Under the pieces are notes generated by a model. That model did not search any database and was not told where the DNA came from. It worked only from the letters and a program-made list of their open reading frames with translations. The position numbers were made by a program, and so were the translations under genes. DNA of 64,000 nt from Coniochaeta sp. PMI_546 (Eukaryota > Ascomycota > Sordariomycetes > Coniochaetales > Coniochaetaceae): assembly GCA_021432605.1 (NCBI GenBank), contig MU271146.1, positions 1,178,001 through 1,242,000 of the forward strand. The letters run 5' to 3'. Shown piece by piece: positions 33,801-45,440 of the stretch. Within the stretch, counting starts at the first letter, position 1; each line of letters begins with the position of its first letter.

Positions 33801-36800
33801 TTTCGCCGCCTGCACAAGAGGATCTTGATCATCGAACATGTGCCAAGGGAGCATTTTTCGGGGTTTTCCCTTTCCAATAACGAGCGCAGGCACGCATACG
33901 CATCCAGTCTCCCAATACGCCACGTCTCAGATCTTCGGCATACCTGCCACACCAAAAACAGAAAATAAAGTACATAGTACGTACGTATAGTTGCTTATCC
34001 GCTACGAATTCAGCGCCAGATTTCGAGATTTCAACTTTGAAGCTACCCCCACGAATGACAACCATCCCTGCCTTGTTCGGCTCACACATGGTCCATCCGA
34101 GGTCAACGCCCATCCAGACTTGACAATTCTTCGCAGAGACTGTGCAGTACACAAGATTGTTTGCGTGGCTTGTCCATCCTGCGGCGCGATGTCACCTACG
34201 TCGGTGAGATGCTACCTGAACATGCTACATTGAAACCAACAGACCTAGCTGCTTCACCAGGTGCAACCATGACCGGGCACGTACAAAAGTATATTCCAGT
34301 TAGACGTCAGGGCTCACTCCCTAGCTGGTTCAAGGTCACACAAGGCATCTTGTGGCAGACTAGCAGTCCTTCGTGGCACCGTGTCTTAGACAGTCGATCA
34401 AATCTCCGAGTTTCAGGTACGGGGAAATAAATACAGGGAAGTAAAGGATAGGATGGGCGAGAGAACGGGCGCCATGTTGCCGACTTTCCGCTGGAACACC
34501 CAACAAGCCTGCACCAGACATCTGAAGTGTCGCTAGCAGCTAGCAATAATTCATCCTCAATCCTGGTAGTTCCTAGGCTGGCTGCGGCGCAGCCAATTCT
34601 TTCAATCTTGCTTCACGCTTCACGCTTCATGCAACCTTCTCTTTCCCCCCACAAGCCACAAGTCCCTTTCTCACGGAATTAGCACTTCTCGAGAGCTTTG
34701 TTATACGATGAAGTGTTGGATATCTTGCATATCGGCTTCGATGTGATGTCGGTAGCACGAGGTCGCTATGATAACTCAGCTGGCCGCAGCCGCTCGGGCG
34801 TGAAGTGTACATCCAGAGCCCCTTCGACCACAGACGCGGCACTTTGCTGATCGAGAAAGGGGTCAGCTCCTCAATTCAAAGTGCCGTTTCTCGAACGTTG
34901 CGCTGGGGTCGTACCCCGCCCGCCTAAGCCTTTGGCGGCTCTTTAGTCTGCGGTCAAGCTACCTAGCGAGGGATCATTCTACACAGCATGGTCTTGGACA
35001 AAAGTCACGACTCGAGACGCCGGTTGTCCTGGTGCAGCCATGCACGCAGCCATTTTCGGCGGGTGGATGCGTCGGAACAATGCTGGTGTCAACTGGCCGG
35101 TAGTCACGAATGAGAGCGATGCCACTCACAGAGCACGCAGGTGATGACATGACTTTTGAGCCACGAGATGCGGCCGGGGCCAACAGACCTGAGCGGCAGA
35201 TCCATCTAGAGTCTAGTGTAGGCTTGGATTCGGGGTATGTTGGCTACTTGGTGCGAGAGGCGAACTCCGAATCGGTATGGTAGTGCCTGAGGTGCCGCTT
35301 AGATTAGCCAGGCTCCCGGGTGAATATCGAATCCACAGCACATTCCATCATGGACCTGAGAACCTCATCTCGGGTAGCATTCAGGATCAGTGCATCGACG
35401 TGCCAAGGCTCCTCCTTCTCCTCTCTCACATGCTGACCGCAGTGACCGGGCCTAGGAAAAGTCAAGCAACAAAAAGCCGCAGAAGGAAGGAGACACTTCA
35501 ACCTTCCTTCCACTTTTAACAGCTTGACTCCAACTCTGAAAAATTACTACTACGGTGTCTAGCGGGGCCGGCTGAGTGAGGAAGGAGCAAATGGAGCAGT
35601 AATGAGTAACAAGGAAGAGCCGAGCTCCAGGTTTCTGCGTACACTAGAAGGCCCGGGCACAGTGGAGAGTGAGCCAATGTGATCAAGGTCAGGGTTCGTC
35701 CGCCAGAAATGGTGCCAAATGCCGAATGGAGGATGAGCAGCAAGATGACGCGAGTGTGGGTGCATTATCAGCTTGTCGAAGAGTCAGGACCAGTGAGGGC
35801 TGGGCGATACTAGAAGACGGGATGGTTTTGCGCTTCACGGAGGCAGTGTGATTCGTGTAATGTGCAGCGGGTTGCTGCTTGCCCCTTCGACCTCACATTA
35901 CGCTTTCCAGGGCATTGGGATCGCACTAACGACAGGCCTGCCGACCCCCATCTTATTACCGGCCATTATGGGACAGGCATGCTGTCATTCCACCAAACAG
36001 AGTTCATCGTGTCTACACCAATCACGGCTTCGCAATCGTTGTTTGGAGGCAGCATTCAACGGTTCAACCCTCTCGATCTTGCTTTTGTGCACTACCGAAG
36101 CATATCCTCGAGTCTTGAAGCCCCGCATCTAACTCGCAAGTGCCGATGTCCGGATGCCGTGAAGTTGCTTTCTCACGATTCGATAGCAAAGATCACTTGA
36201 ACCCGGAAGCCAACAGTAATGTGATAGAGAATGGAGCATGATTCGTACGTGCCAGCACGGTTTCTCCTCTGCCCGTTCCAGGAACAATACCATCCACTGG
36301 CTCGTTTTTGCTCTCTTCTCCTTTCTTAACCCCCAAAAAGTGCCGCACGGTCGTTGTCATTGCTATCACTTCCCTGTTGGATTAGCAACGACTTTGAGCT
36401 TGCCAAAAGCTCGGGCACCGTAGCCTCCGTCTCACTGTAAATTGACAGTGAAAGGCGATGGCATGAACGAGATGAAAGAGACTTGATCAGTTGGCCTAGT
36501 GAATCCATGATCTAGCCAGCCCCAAGGGTCTATTACTATGTAGTCAGGTATGAGGTGCCATGTCCTCCGTGCCTTCGCCTGCCACGGATGCCAAGCCCCG
36601 CATAAAGCACATTCAAGTGATAGCGCGAGGTGTGCTAATTATGAGCCGGATTATATACGGGTGAAGATATGCACCGTTGTCCCCGGTGTCATGCAGACAC
36701 GGCTGTCATTCTCGAGTGCAGAGATCTTTAGACTAATGGTAGCAAAAAGAGACACGGGACTCGATTCAATGCTGTGATAGTGAATCTCAGGAGGTGACAC

Positions 36801-38845
36801 TTGCAATGAGTTGCACGATCTTGCTGCAACTTTGCTTGAGCTCCATGCGCCAGAGCGGTTCACTTATTGGAATGGAGGGGAAAGAAATTGTGGCCGGTCT
36901 GTAGTTGCCAGCAAGGAGCTGAAGCGCTGCCGGTACCTCTGATCTCTAGCACTAGATCTGCCGAGTCCACCTCTTCTCCAGAGGCTGTCTGTTCTCTTCC
37001 TCCTTGTCTATTGCTAGCGCAGAGAACTGTACTGCCCGCCAACCAATGCCGCAAGACTCATATGGTCCCGCTCCCGCTGGCAGGGAATGCAAGGCAATCA
37101 CTAGGAGCAATAATGACGAACCGGCTACCAGTTCGGGGCAGTGAAGCTAGATAAGCATGTCTCGAAGCATGACGGCACGGGAGGCACAGCTCAAGATGTG
37201 ATCTGCTTGGGCTCTTTGCATAGCAAATCAACAAGGTGCACATCTTGGTCGGTGATCGATTCCGTCCGCTCTGTGCAACATGTGCCGTTTTGGCATCCTT
37301 GAATATGCGACTTTGACCACTGTTGTTGGTCGCGAGAGCCGTCGATGGGCGGTTGGGATCTAATTCTTGGCATGACTGTAGTGGATGTCCAATCCAACTG
37401 CGTGCACTACACTTACTCAGTCAGTCCTTTTATTTTTTATTTTTTTTGGCTGGACATGGGTCTGGGTATGGTCTTATCCAACGGTCCCCTGCTCCCGGCT
37501 TTTCGTCCAGGCCTCAACACACGCACAAGATCCACCAGTTCCGAACCCTCGTCGCCGTCATGGAATCGAATCGCGCTAGCGCACCCGGCCCCAGATCGTT
37601 ATCCACCTGCTCCCCGTTTAGAGACGCCCCTTGCAGGGCCACCCAGCGTGCGGTTATATTGTTCCTACACCCCCTTCGGGGCACTCCCGGGTTCGAGATC
37701 CATGCGACCAGGGTCAGACAGGGTATGAGAGCGCATTGGCAGGCCCGAGGACCAGTGTTTCTCCCCAACGCTAGACGCTAGTAAGAGCACTCCCATGAGT
37801 TTTCCCACCGGGCAACCCTCTTGTCACGGAGGGGGAGCAGGAGGCAAAGAAACCCCATGCCGCGGTGCCGAAACCACCTGGATGGGACTAGTTGCACTAG
37901 TTCAGCAGCCCCCCCCAAGAAGCCACCATCTGCACTGGCGCACTTGTAAGCCGAAGAGAAAAGAAACACCGAAGGGCACAGCACGTGCGGTAGTCGGCGG
38001 CGTCTCGCGCGAGGTCCATATCAGATCCGCCTGAACGTACCGCCTTACCAGATCTGTGTGTGCGTGTGTCCATCCATTCGTCCATCCAGTACGCAGCCCG
38101 TATTGTCCGATCCTGCCCAGTCGACTTCCAACTGGAGAAAGGCTTATTACCACTCCGGCGCCCCTACCATTCTTCCTTGTCAGCCTGTCGCCGTCCACCC
38201 CCGTCTTCAACCCTCACTCTCCCCGGCCCAATCCTATCAACCCTCCTTTACTGCTTTGGTCTTCCTAGCAGCAACACCGTTTTTGACAAAGTGATCGATA
38301 GGACGAGGCAGATTGGACAAGTCGTACCCCACAGCTCCTTGGACTACAATATCCAATCCCATCCCATACAACAATCCCGCAGCTGGACCTTGTATACATA
38401 CAACTAACGGCTCACACCACTCTCGTCGTCCCTCTAGTGTTCGGTCAGCTCGCTCGTCGCCCTTGACTCCAACCGCAACCTAGTGACAACCAGCGCGAGA
38501 GCATCTTGTGAGACTCTTCCGGGACCAACAGACCAAACCGCTTTTTACGACATCTTCAACCCGCTTTTCAGCCTTATTATCCGGAATTGTCACTTGAGTC
38601 GACCTTGCAGCTACTGTGGCTCCTGTTGTTGCTATTGCTTTTAGACATTAGATCGGCATGCTTCTTTAGACTGGCCTACTGCCAACCGTGTCATCAGCTA
38701 ACAACCGGGTGGCTCCGCTGACCGACTACTCACACCCGGCTCTCACGCTGTGCACGGTAGATCTGGACGAACGTTCGGAGACACTGTCATAGACTCTTCT
38801 GCTGGGACATGATACACAGCTGCTTGAACAACAACACCGTTCTCA
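24899..38845. other. 13.9-kb gene-poor interval
   Basis: Between two divergent start codons (PQ-loop protein and Zn2Cys6 factor) I can support no gene, RNA or mobile element. All open frames are short (the longest about 180 codons), unrecognisable and scattered over six frames, without consistent coding bias. The sequence is not strikingly AT-rich, so it does not look like RIP-mutated repeats. Local features are short tandem copies of CTTCACG-like units (34610-34630), GGTA/TACC clusters (28280-28300, 32140-32165), a T-rich run (37430-37450) and a C/T-rich tract at 38140-38260 that probably marks transcription start of the downstream factor. The rest is unexplained. Confidence 0.55.
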
Positions 38846-38904
38846 ATGGGGATATCATCCATCGAATCTTCCCATCGTCTTGCCCTTCCACATACTCCGC
38901 CTGA
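38809..38904 (+). other. upstream ORF overlapping the transcription-factor start
   Basis: An ATG 37 nt before the main start opens a 31-codon frame (begins MIHSCLNNN) in another register, ending after the main ATG at 38846. A three-codon ORF (ATGCTTCTTTAG) lies further up near 38659. If both lie in the transcript leader, scanning ribosomes would meet them first and initiation at 38846 would be reduced. This depends on the annotated start being right. Confidence 0.5.
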
Positions 38905-41874
38905 GCTGGTGAGCCTAGGCGCTCCTTTGCACCATCCACGTTTGCCTGAGGATCGGCCGTGGAACTTTGGAGTTCCCATCTCTCCACCTATGTCCAGCTA
39001 TGATCCGCCCTTCAAGGCCGAGTCTTCGGCGAGGAGCTCGGACGAGTCGCAACCTGCTCGGGATGCCTCCCAGGCCGCACCTAAACAGCAACTACCGTCT
39101 CTGAGTAGCTTGTTTGGACCGCCACCTCCGGCACGACCTCTGTACTCTCCTCTTTCGGATCGTCCTGGTTCGCACACGTCGACATCGCCGCATGACCGCC
39201 AGCTTGGCTCGTCCACTAGTCTAGACCGTCCTTATTCGTCGTCATCATATTTTCCTGCGACAGCCACTTCATCCATGCCGCAACCAAGAAGCGCATATGA
39301 GCCAAGGTTTGAAGATCGGCTCCCTCTTGGACCGTTGTCCCGGGCTTTCCCCGGACCTCTCTCTCCGAGAAACGCGCGAGAACTGGATCGTCAGCGGCCC
39401 GAGCTAGGATCTGGATCCGGGCACAGTACCAGATGGACCATCCACCAAGAAGCGAACCGGAACGAATACCCACTAGGAAACCGAGAGGACTCTTACAAAC
39501 CGTCACACGACAGGCTGCCGCAACTGACAGGGCGCAAATATGAGGCGGATATTGGGATGGGCTATAGGGAACAACGGCCGCCTCAAACTAATGGCCAGCC
39601 GCAGCCGCCGCCAACTCCAGGAAGCGTCGTCACGATCGAAGGTGTTACGGTCAAGGACGGGCTAGGGCCGAAGATCTGGACCGGGACTCACTTCCTTCCG
39701 AGATTTGTGCGGGCTGCAGACGTGCCAGGGGAAGGGCTGTGCTATTTCTATGACGACGGCAGCCACTGCAAGACCGTTATCGACGGGGAGGCCGTCAACG
39801 CGCACTGGGGGGTAACAAAGGCCGGGAAACCGAGAAAGAGGCTGGCGATCGCTTGCATTACGTGTCGTGAGAAGAAGATCAAGTGCGACCCGGATTACCC
39901 GCGATGTGTTCAGTGCGAGAAGTTTGGCCGCGTCTGCAAGTTCAAGAACGCGTGAGTAGCCGGTTACCCTTCCATCTTGTTCTTTACCTTGTCTGGGAGT
40001 GTCATACTACCGTGCCATCCCTGCATTATCATCCGACATCGAATTGACACTAATCCCCGAACTATAGCCCTCGCGGAGGCAACAACACGTCGCCTTCAAC
40101 TCCGCCCGCCGAGACAGACGACAGTCGGCAACTGCCGCCTTTGATGAGGCCGCCAGCCGACCACCATCGTCTGGGCAGCCACTCGAGCGAATCCGTCTCT
40201 CCTCGAACGGCTCTTCGCCCGGCAAGCCCCGAACCGGCGGGACACTCCGCCAAACGGATCAGGGTCGGCTACGAGCATTACGTGCCGGCGGGAGGACAGC
40301 GATCGCCGATGATGCCGATGCCGGACACAGCACGGTCTCACGTGTCCTGGCAACAGCAGCGTGAACTCCCTCGTATACACGAGGACGTCTTGTGCCGAGT
40401 TTGGCAAACAGATCCGTACGTGTCCGATCCTCAGTCCGTGCTCAACACCATATCATCCTTCTTCGTCCACGCCGATGCCACGGCACTGCGTTTCCTCCCC
40501 GAAAAGGTGTTCAAGGAGTTCGTGCAGGCCAGCGCTCACAGAAAATCCCCAGAAGACCTGATGCTCGTCTATAGCATCCTTGCCCTCGGAGTCTCTCTGT
40601 CCGGCGGTCCCAAGATGGTGGCACACGAATATTCCGAGGTTGCGCGCTACGCCACCGACCGTACCGCACTGTCGCTGCAGCTTGTACAGGCGAGGATCCT
40701 GCTCTCGCTCTACTATCTCCAAGTCTCGAGGCCGAGCGACGCGAATGATATGTCCAGCGCCGCCATCTCGACCGCGACATGCCTACAGCTGAACATGGAG
40801 CTGGAGCTTCCTCATGAGGGCGCCTCGACAACCAAGTACCCTTTCGGCATGTCCTTTGCTGGGTTCGGCGAGTGCAGGAGGAGAACTTTTTGGTCATGTT
40901 TCGTTTTGGAGCGGCTTAACGGCTTATTTCCGACACGGATCAGCATCATCAACAAGGAGGATATATTCCTCTCTCTGCCTAGAGACGTGCAGAGCTTTGA
41001 GAATCAGATTGACTCGGTGGCACCCTTGTTCGACCCTGATTCTTCTCCACCTCAGCAACGGCAGCCCGGGATGCACATCATGGGATATCTTGTCCAGATT
41101 GTGGCTCTGTGGGGAGACGTCATGACGACAGTCTACAGGTTGGCCCATCGGGGCGCACAGTACAATTTCGACTTCCTCAAGTCTCAAGCAGGCATGCTGT
41201 CGCGTCTGGAGGACTGGAAATGTTCTCTGACAGCGACGCTTGCTTTCACCCCACTCAATCTCCAGATGGTCGCCTCCGCAGAGAAGGGTTCCTTCATTCT
41301 GATGCACTTGGTCTACCACCTCACGATGATCAAGCTCCACCGCCACATCCATCCGCGGTACCTGACAGCCGAGCAACGGAACCAGCACGCGCTAGCAGCA
41401 CGAGAGCAAGCAGACCAGCTCCTCGACATCGTCTGCGCAATGGCCAAGGAGAGCAGCATAGGCCGATCGATGATGCCGCCGCCGTTTACGAGCTACGCCA
41501 TCCTCGAGATCATCGACGTGCTCTCGGCCGAAGGCCCGCTCTCGGCGCTGCCGCAGCTCGTGGACCGGCTGGCGACGGCCCGTAGCGTCATCGAGATCCT
41601 GGCCACGGTCTGGGATGACGCGACGGGCCACAAGGTCGCCATGGACCACCGGCTCGATAAACTGGCCAACCTGCGCGATCGGGGGTCGGCGGCTGATGCT
41701 TCAACGGCTGCCAGCACGTCGATCCAGGGCATGCGTGTCTTTTTCAACGAGGAAGAGGGCAAAGACAAGAGACTCCCAGTTGGCGCCTGCTGGCAGATGG
41801 CGGGTGCGCTGGAGGGGCGGTTTCCGAAGGATATGGATACCGTCTACACGAGTCTCACGCCTTTGCCTGTATAG
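38846..41874 (+). CDS. Zn2Cys6 transcription factor with fungal-specific TF domain
   Basis: Nuclear DNA-binding regulator of 970 residues. Exons are 38846-39951 and 40068-41874; the 116-bp intron (GTGAGT...CTAAT...CTATAG) follows the zinc cluster directly (FKNA|PRGGNN). The N-terminal ~270 residues are Pro/Ser-rich. An unusual conserved-looking segment (GLGPKIWTGTHFLPRFVRAA, YFYDDGSHCKTVIDGE) precedes the cluster CITCREKKIKCDPDYPRC, VQCEKFGRVC at about 337-364, with spacing CX2CX6CX6CX2CX6C. The fungal transcription-factor homology region covers about 480-800 (LMLVYSILALGVSLSGG, ECRRRTFWSCFVLERLNGL). A mid-protein zinc cluster after a long N-terminus is less common than an N-terminal one. Target genes are unknown. 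The 13.9 kb of upstream space and upstream ORFs fit a tightly controlled, perhaps developmental, regulator (inference). Confidence 0.9.
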
Positions 41875-43031
41875 GGCACATGAGCGGCTTATGGTGGCAA
41901 TGCTCTACTTTTTGGACGATCTTTCTTTCTCCATCTTCTCGGTTTTCATTAATTTTTATTCTTATATGATGTCATGTCTTTGCATCAGCGAATCTAGCGG
42001 CAGACCCCTTTGCCTTTCTTGTCCCAAATGTTTGTTCTGATTTTGTATACTTAACAATCAAAAGGGAGGATAGCGGACCTCTGGATTTTTTGTGTCTTGT
42101 TCCGGCGTTTGGTATTGGACGGGTCGGGGGCTTTCTACTTTTTGCGAGGGCCGAACGAAGATGGCGAGAGGAGAGGCTGGAATCCGAAGAGCTGCCTAGA
42201 GGGAGATGGGCGATGGCGAGAGTCTGTAAATACCCAGGATGCGGCTGTATATACTTAGTTTGCTCACCATCTACCACGCTCGTAGAGGAGCTTGTGGAGT
42301 GGTCGGGTGGCAGAAGCAGATAGAGGGGACGATTCGGTTCAGACTTTCAAGCTTTCATTCTCTTGCCAAATATCATGCTGTCGCGGGACCGATCTTGTGG
42401 CTGATTCGGTGATGGACAAGCGAGCAGTGCGAGCATGGTTTGGGGTATACCGGTATACTTCAGACTGACAGTGTGGTTTCCCATTCTGCCCATCTCAGCT
42501 TCACACTAACAACAACGACAAACTCCACTTTGGTTCTTGATCGCAGGATATTGAACGATGGAATATTCTTGCAAGCTTCAAACGGCGGCAATCATTCACT
42601 CTCAACTTTCTGGTTAATGTTAGTTTCGAAGGTGCCTGGCGCGGGTTAATCCAATGTGTAAAGGGGGAAGGCGCGAAGTGGAGAAATGAGCGGAAGGCGC
42701 GCGGACCATCTTCCGAGTTGTCGTGGCAGATCACCTATATTCCATCAGAATCCAGCCATGTTTTCTTCCAGAACCAAAGCTTGCACAATCACACGATATC
42801 TTAGAGATCAGGCCATCAGTCGTCAGTAACCTCAATCTTTTGTGAGGCATTATTCTGTGGATTTAATTGCCCTTGCGTTCCGTTCGGGTTTCAGGTGTTC
42901 ACGCGCTTGACAGGCCGCTCTGAAGAGCAGACGCGTTCTCCTTCACGCCCTGATCCTCTAGAAACGGACTCGCCCGCTTCGCAACCATCCACTGCCTTTT
43001 GTTTTCATCCATTGAACGAACACTCAGCAAA
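41875..43031. other. intergenic region TF - PARP-finger gene
   Basis: About 1.16 kb with no coding signal. It begins with AT-rich sequence after the TF stop (41905-41975), as expected of a 3' UTR. The last 150 bp are pyrimidine-rich and lead into the next gene. Confidence 0.4.
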
Positions 43032-44480
43032 ATGTCGCATCGCATTGGTGAGTGATATCGATCTTATAATCTTATCATCCACGAGTGTCTTACTCTGTCG
43101 TCATTTACCTCTAAGAGGATATATGACGTACGGTTCGGTCACCGTTGCTCCTGCAACGTTTCATGAAATGTCCACGCCGACTCTCCGCTGTCCACTCTGT
43201 TCCTCCGCACCGGCTGGCTGACTCTCAACATAGAGCTTGCCACTAGCGCTCGGGCCGGTTGCACCGACAAGGTGTGCAAGGACAATGGCACGAAGATCAA
43301 GAAAGGCGAGCTACGCCTCGGATCTTGGGTCCAGATTCCGGGCATCGACCACGGCAGCTGGAAGTGGAGGCACTGGCAAGTTACCGCCCTTGGGTTATCC
43401 TCACTTTAAAAATTGATGCTGACTACGGTGACATTGAAGGGGTTGTGTCTCAGGTGCTCAGATTCAGAACATGCGTGATAAGATCAGCATGGGGAATGAC
43501 GAGTACCGTTGGGACGCCATCGACGGCTATGATGAGCTGAAGTGAGTGTCTTTGAATTGCGACGATGACAATGTGCTGAGTCTCCGTCAGCGATCATCCC
43601 GAGGTGCAGGAGAAGATCCGTCGTGTCATTCGGCAGGGCCATATTGATCCCGAGGATTTCAATGGCGTAAGTTTGAAGTCTGCAATGTGTGTCGGTCGTC
43701 ATCAGGCAGCTGAACGTGGTACAACAGGACCCTGAGTATAACGTCTTGGGTAGCAGGGGCATCCGCGGCCGTGCCAAGAAGGCTAAGAACGAGGAGGAGG
43801 ACGGAGAAGATGTAAGCCTGTCCGAAAGCCAAGGACTAATACCGAGTTTCGCTTATTGACGTCTATTCCAGGATATTGAAGGCGGTGACTCGAAGAAAGC
43901 TACTCCAGCCAAAAAGACACCTGCCAAGCGTGGTCGCAAGAAGTCCGCGGATGATGAGGAGGAGGAGGCTGCGGTGGAGCCTCCAAAGAAGAAAGCCAAG
44001 GCTAAGAAGGCCACTCCGAAGAAGGAGAAAAGCGTCAAGGAGGAGGAAGATATCGAGGACGAGCCGCCTGTGAAAGCCACCACCAAGACCAAGAAAGCCG
44101 CCGCTTCGAAGGTCAAGCCCAAGCCCGAGCCGCTTGAGGATGAAGATAACGAGCAACCCAAGTCAGCAAAGGGCAAAGCTGCAGCTACCAAGCGCGCTCC
44201 GAGGGCCGCTGCCAAAAAGGCCCGCAAGAAGGAACCCGAGCCCGAGCCGGACTCCGAGGCTGCGTCTGAGCCCGAGTCGGAACTCGAGGATCTTGACGAT
44301 GCCGACTTTGCATCCGAGATTGCGGCGGAGGAAGAGGAAGATGACGATGACCACGAAGAGCCCGGATCCGGGTCTGAGGCAGACTACGCCCCTGCCAAGC
44401 GTTCGCGCAAGGGCAAGGCGGCTCCCGCGAAGAAAGCGGTTTCCAAAGGTGCGCGCAAGTCGGGCCGCAGCAAGCGTTAG
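43032..44480 (+). CDS. PARP-type zinc-finger protein with acidic/lysine-rich tail
   Basis: Nuclear protein with one PARP-like DNA-nick-sensing finger but no poly(ADP-ribose) polymerase catalytic domain. Exons are 43032-43047, 43234-43375, 43440-43541, 43591-43666, 43728-43811 and 43872-44480, giving 342 residues. The finger ligands are Cys15, Cys20, His52 and Cys55 (GCTDKVC ... RHWGC). The second intron (43376-43439) starts with GCAAGT, a GC-AG intron; splicing there restores HWGCVSGAQIQNMRDK. Next comes a conserved segment (DAIDGYDELNDHPEVQEKIR, QGHIDPEDFNGDPEYNVLG). From about residue 140 on the protein is Lys/Ala/Glu-rich with long acidic runs, as in linker-histone-like or chromatin proteins. 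Such small PARP-finger proteins are common in fungi; their role in DNA-break signalling is inferred from the finger. Confidence 0.88.
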
Positions 44481-45440
44481 ATGTCGTCTTATTACGTTTG
44501 CTCAAGGATGTGCGCGAGTGTTGAGTGGATTCCAATGTCGAAGAGAGATATGTTCTTTCTTTCGCTGATCTGTACCATGGTTACTTGCTCCCTGGTCTTG
44601 TTGTTTCTATTTACTCTCGGACGTTTGTCGTAGTGTTACGGGCACTGTTGCTCCGAGGTTCGTTATCCACATATGGGCTTCTCCGCCATGTGGTAAAGAC
44701 GTGTATTGCTAGCATAGGGGTTCAACCATTATGGGCTGAACGGCAGATTCTCCCCTGCTGTCACACATGAGGGGGGTATGGTCGTACTTAATATAATGTG
44801 GTCAAGAGTCTGCATTCGCAAGAAGGTACCAACTGAGCAGAGCAGCACTTTCTGATGTCTTGCTAAGTGTGCGAGAGCCGGACGAGAGAACTGTGCTTGG
44901 TTTGACGCCACCAAAAGCCATTCCCGTCTCATGCCCCAATCCTCAAGACTCTGTTGAAGAGATCAAGAGTTACACAGATGAAGTTCAGGATAGTCTGCTC
45001 ACAGTAAGAGCACGGACGCGGCTCTTGTTTTCCATCTATCGACTATGACCTTGAGACAATATCTTCAGCTTCCGGTCTCTGTAGCCTGCTCCCCTCGGTC
45101 AAGCTTCAACTTCTGCCATCGCTGCATGCCGAATGCAGGTTCGACGTTGAGAAAAGGTTGACAGCGCAGCCACCAGCCGGGGTCCGAGCCGGCAGCCGAC
45201 CTTGCAAACCCACATCCGTGCGCATTTGCTCCACTGTTCCGAGATAGACAAGATATGATTGGATGGCAGCAATGCCAGTCTTGAGTTCACCTCAGCACAG
45301 CCATTTAAATCAGTTCACATATATCAGGTGAAGGACTCGTGTCAAGTGAGAGCACTGATAGATACAGCGCCAGACACCGTCCCTGCGCTGGTGACATCAA
45401 GAGCTGCAGAGACGATGGAACTGGCAGATCAGGACCAGAC
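44481..45440. other. intergenic region PARP-finger - WD40 gene
   Basis: About 960 bp between two plus-strand genes. I see no coding exon or repeat. Confidence 0.4.

Noticed and set aside
33635-34113. Two minus-strand open segments (34113-33985 and 33943-33635) joined by GTACGT...GGCAG, giving a 145-residue Cys-containing protein
   Set aside because: The implied intron is only 41 bp, shorter than any other intron in the window (minimum 51). There is no recognisable motif or signal peptide, so it is probably chance.
37675-37700. GGGTTCGAGATCC, resembling a tRNA B-box
   Set aside because: Spacing is off by one base and no A-box lies at the right distance.
24899-38845. RIP-mutated transposon or old virus-like element in the gene-poor interval
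   Set aside because: No terminal repeats, no transposase, reverse transcriptase or capsid-like segments, and no strong AT bias were seen.
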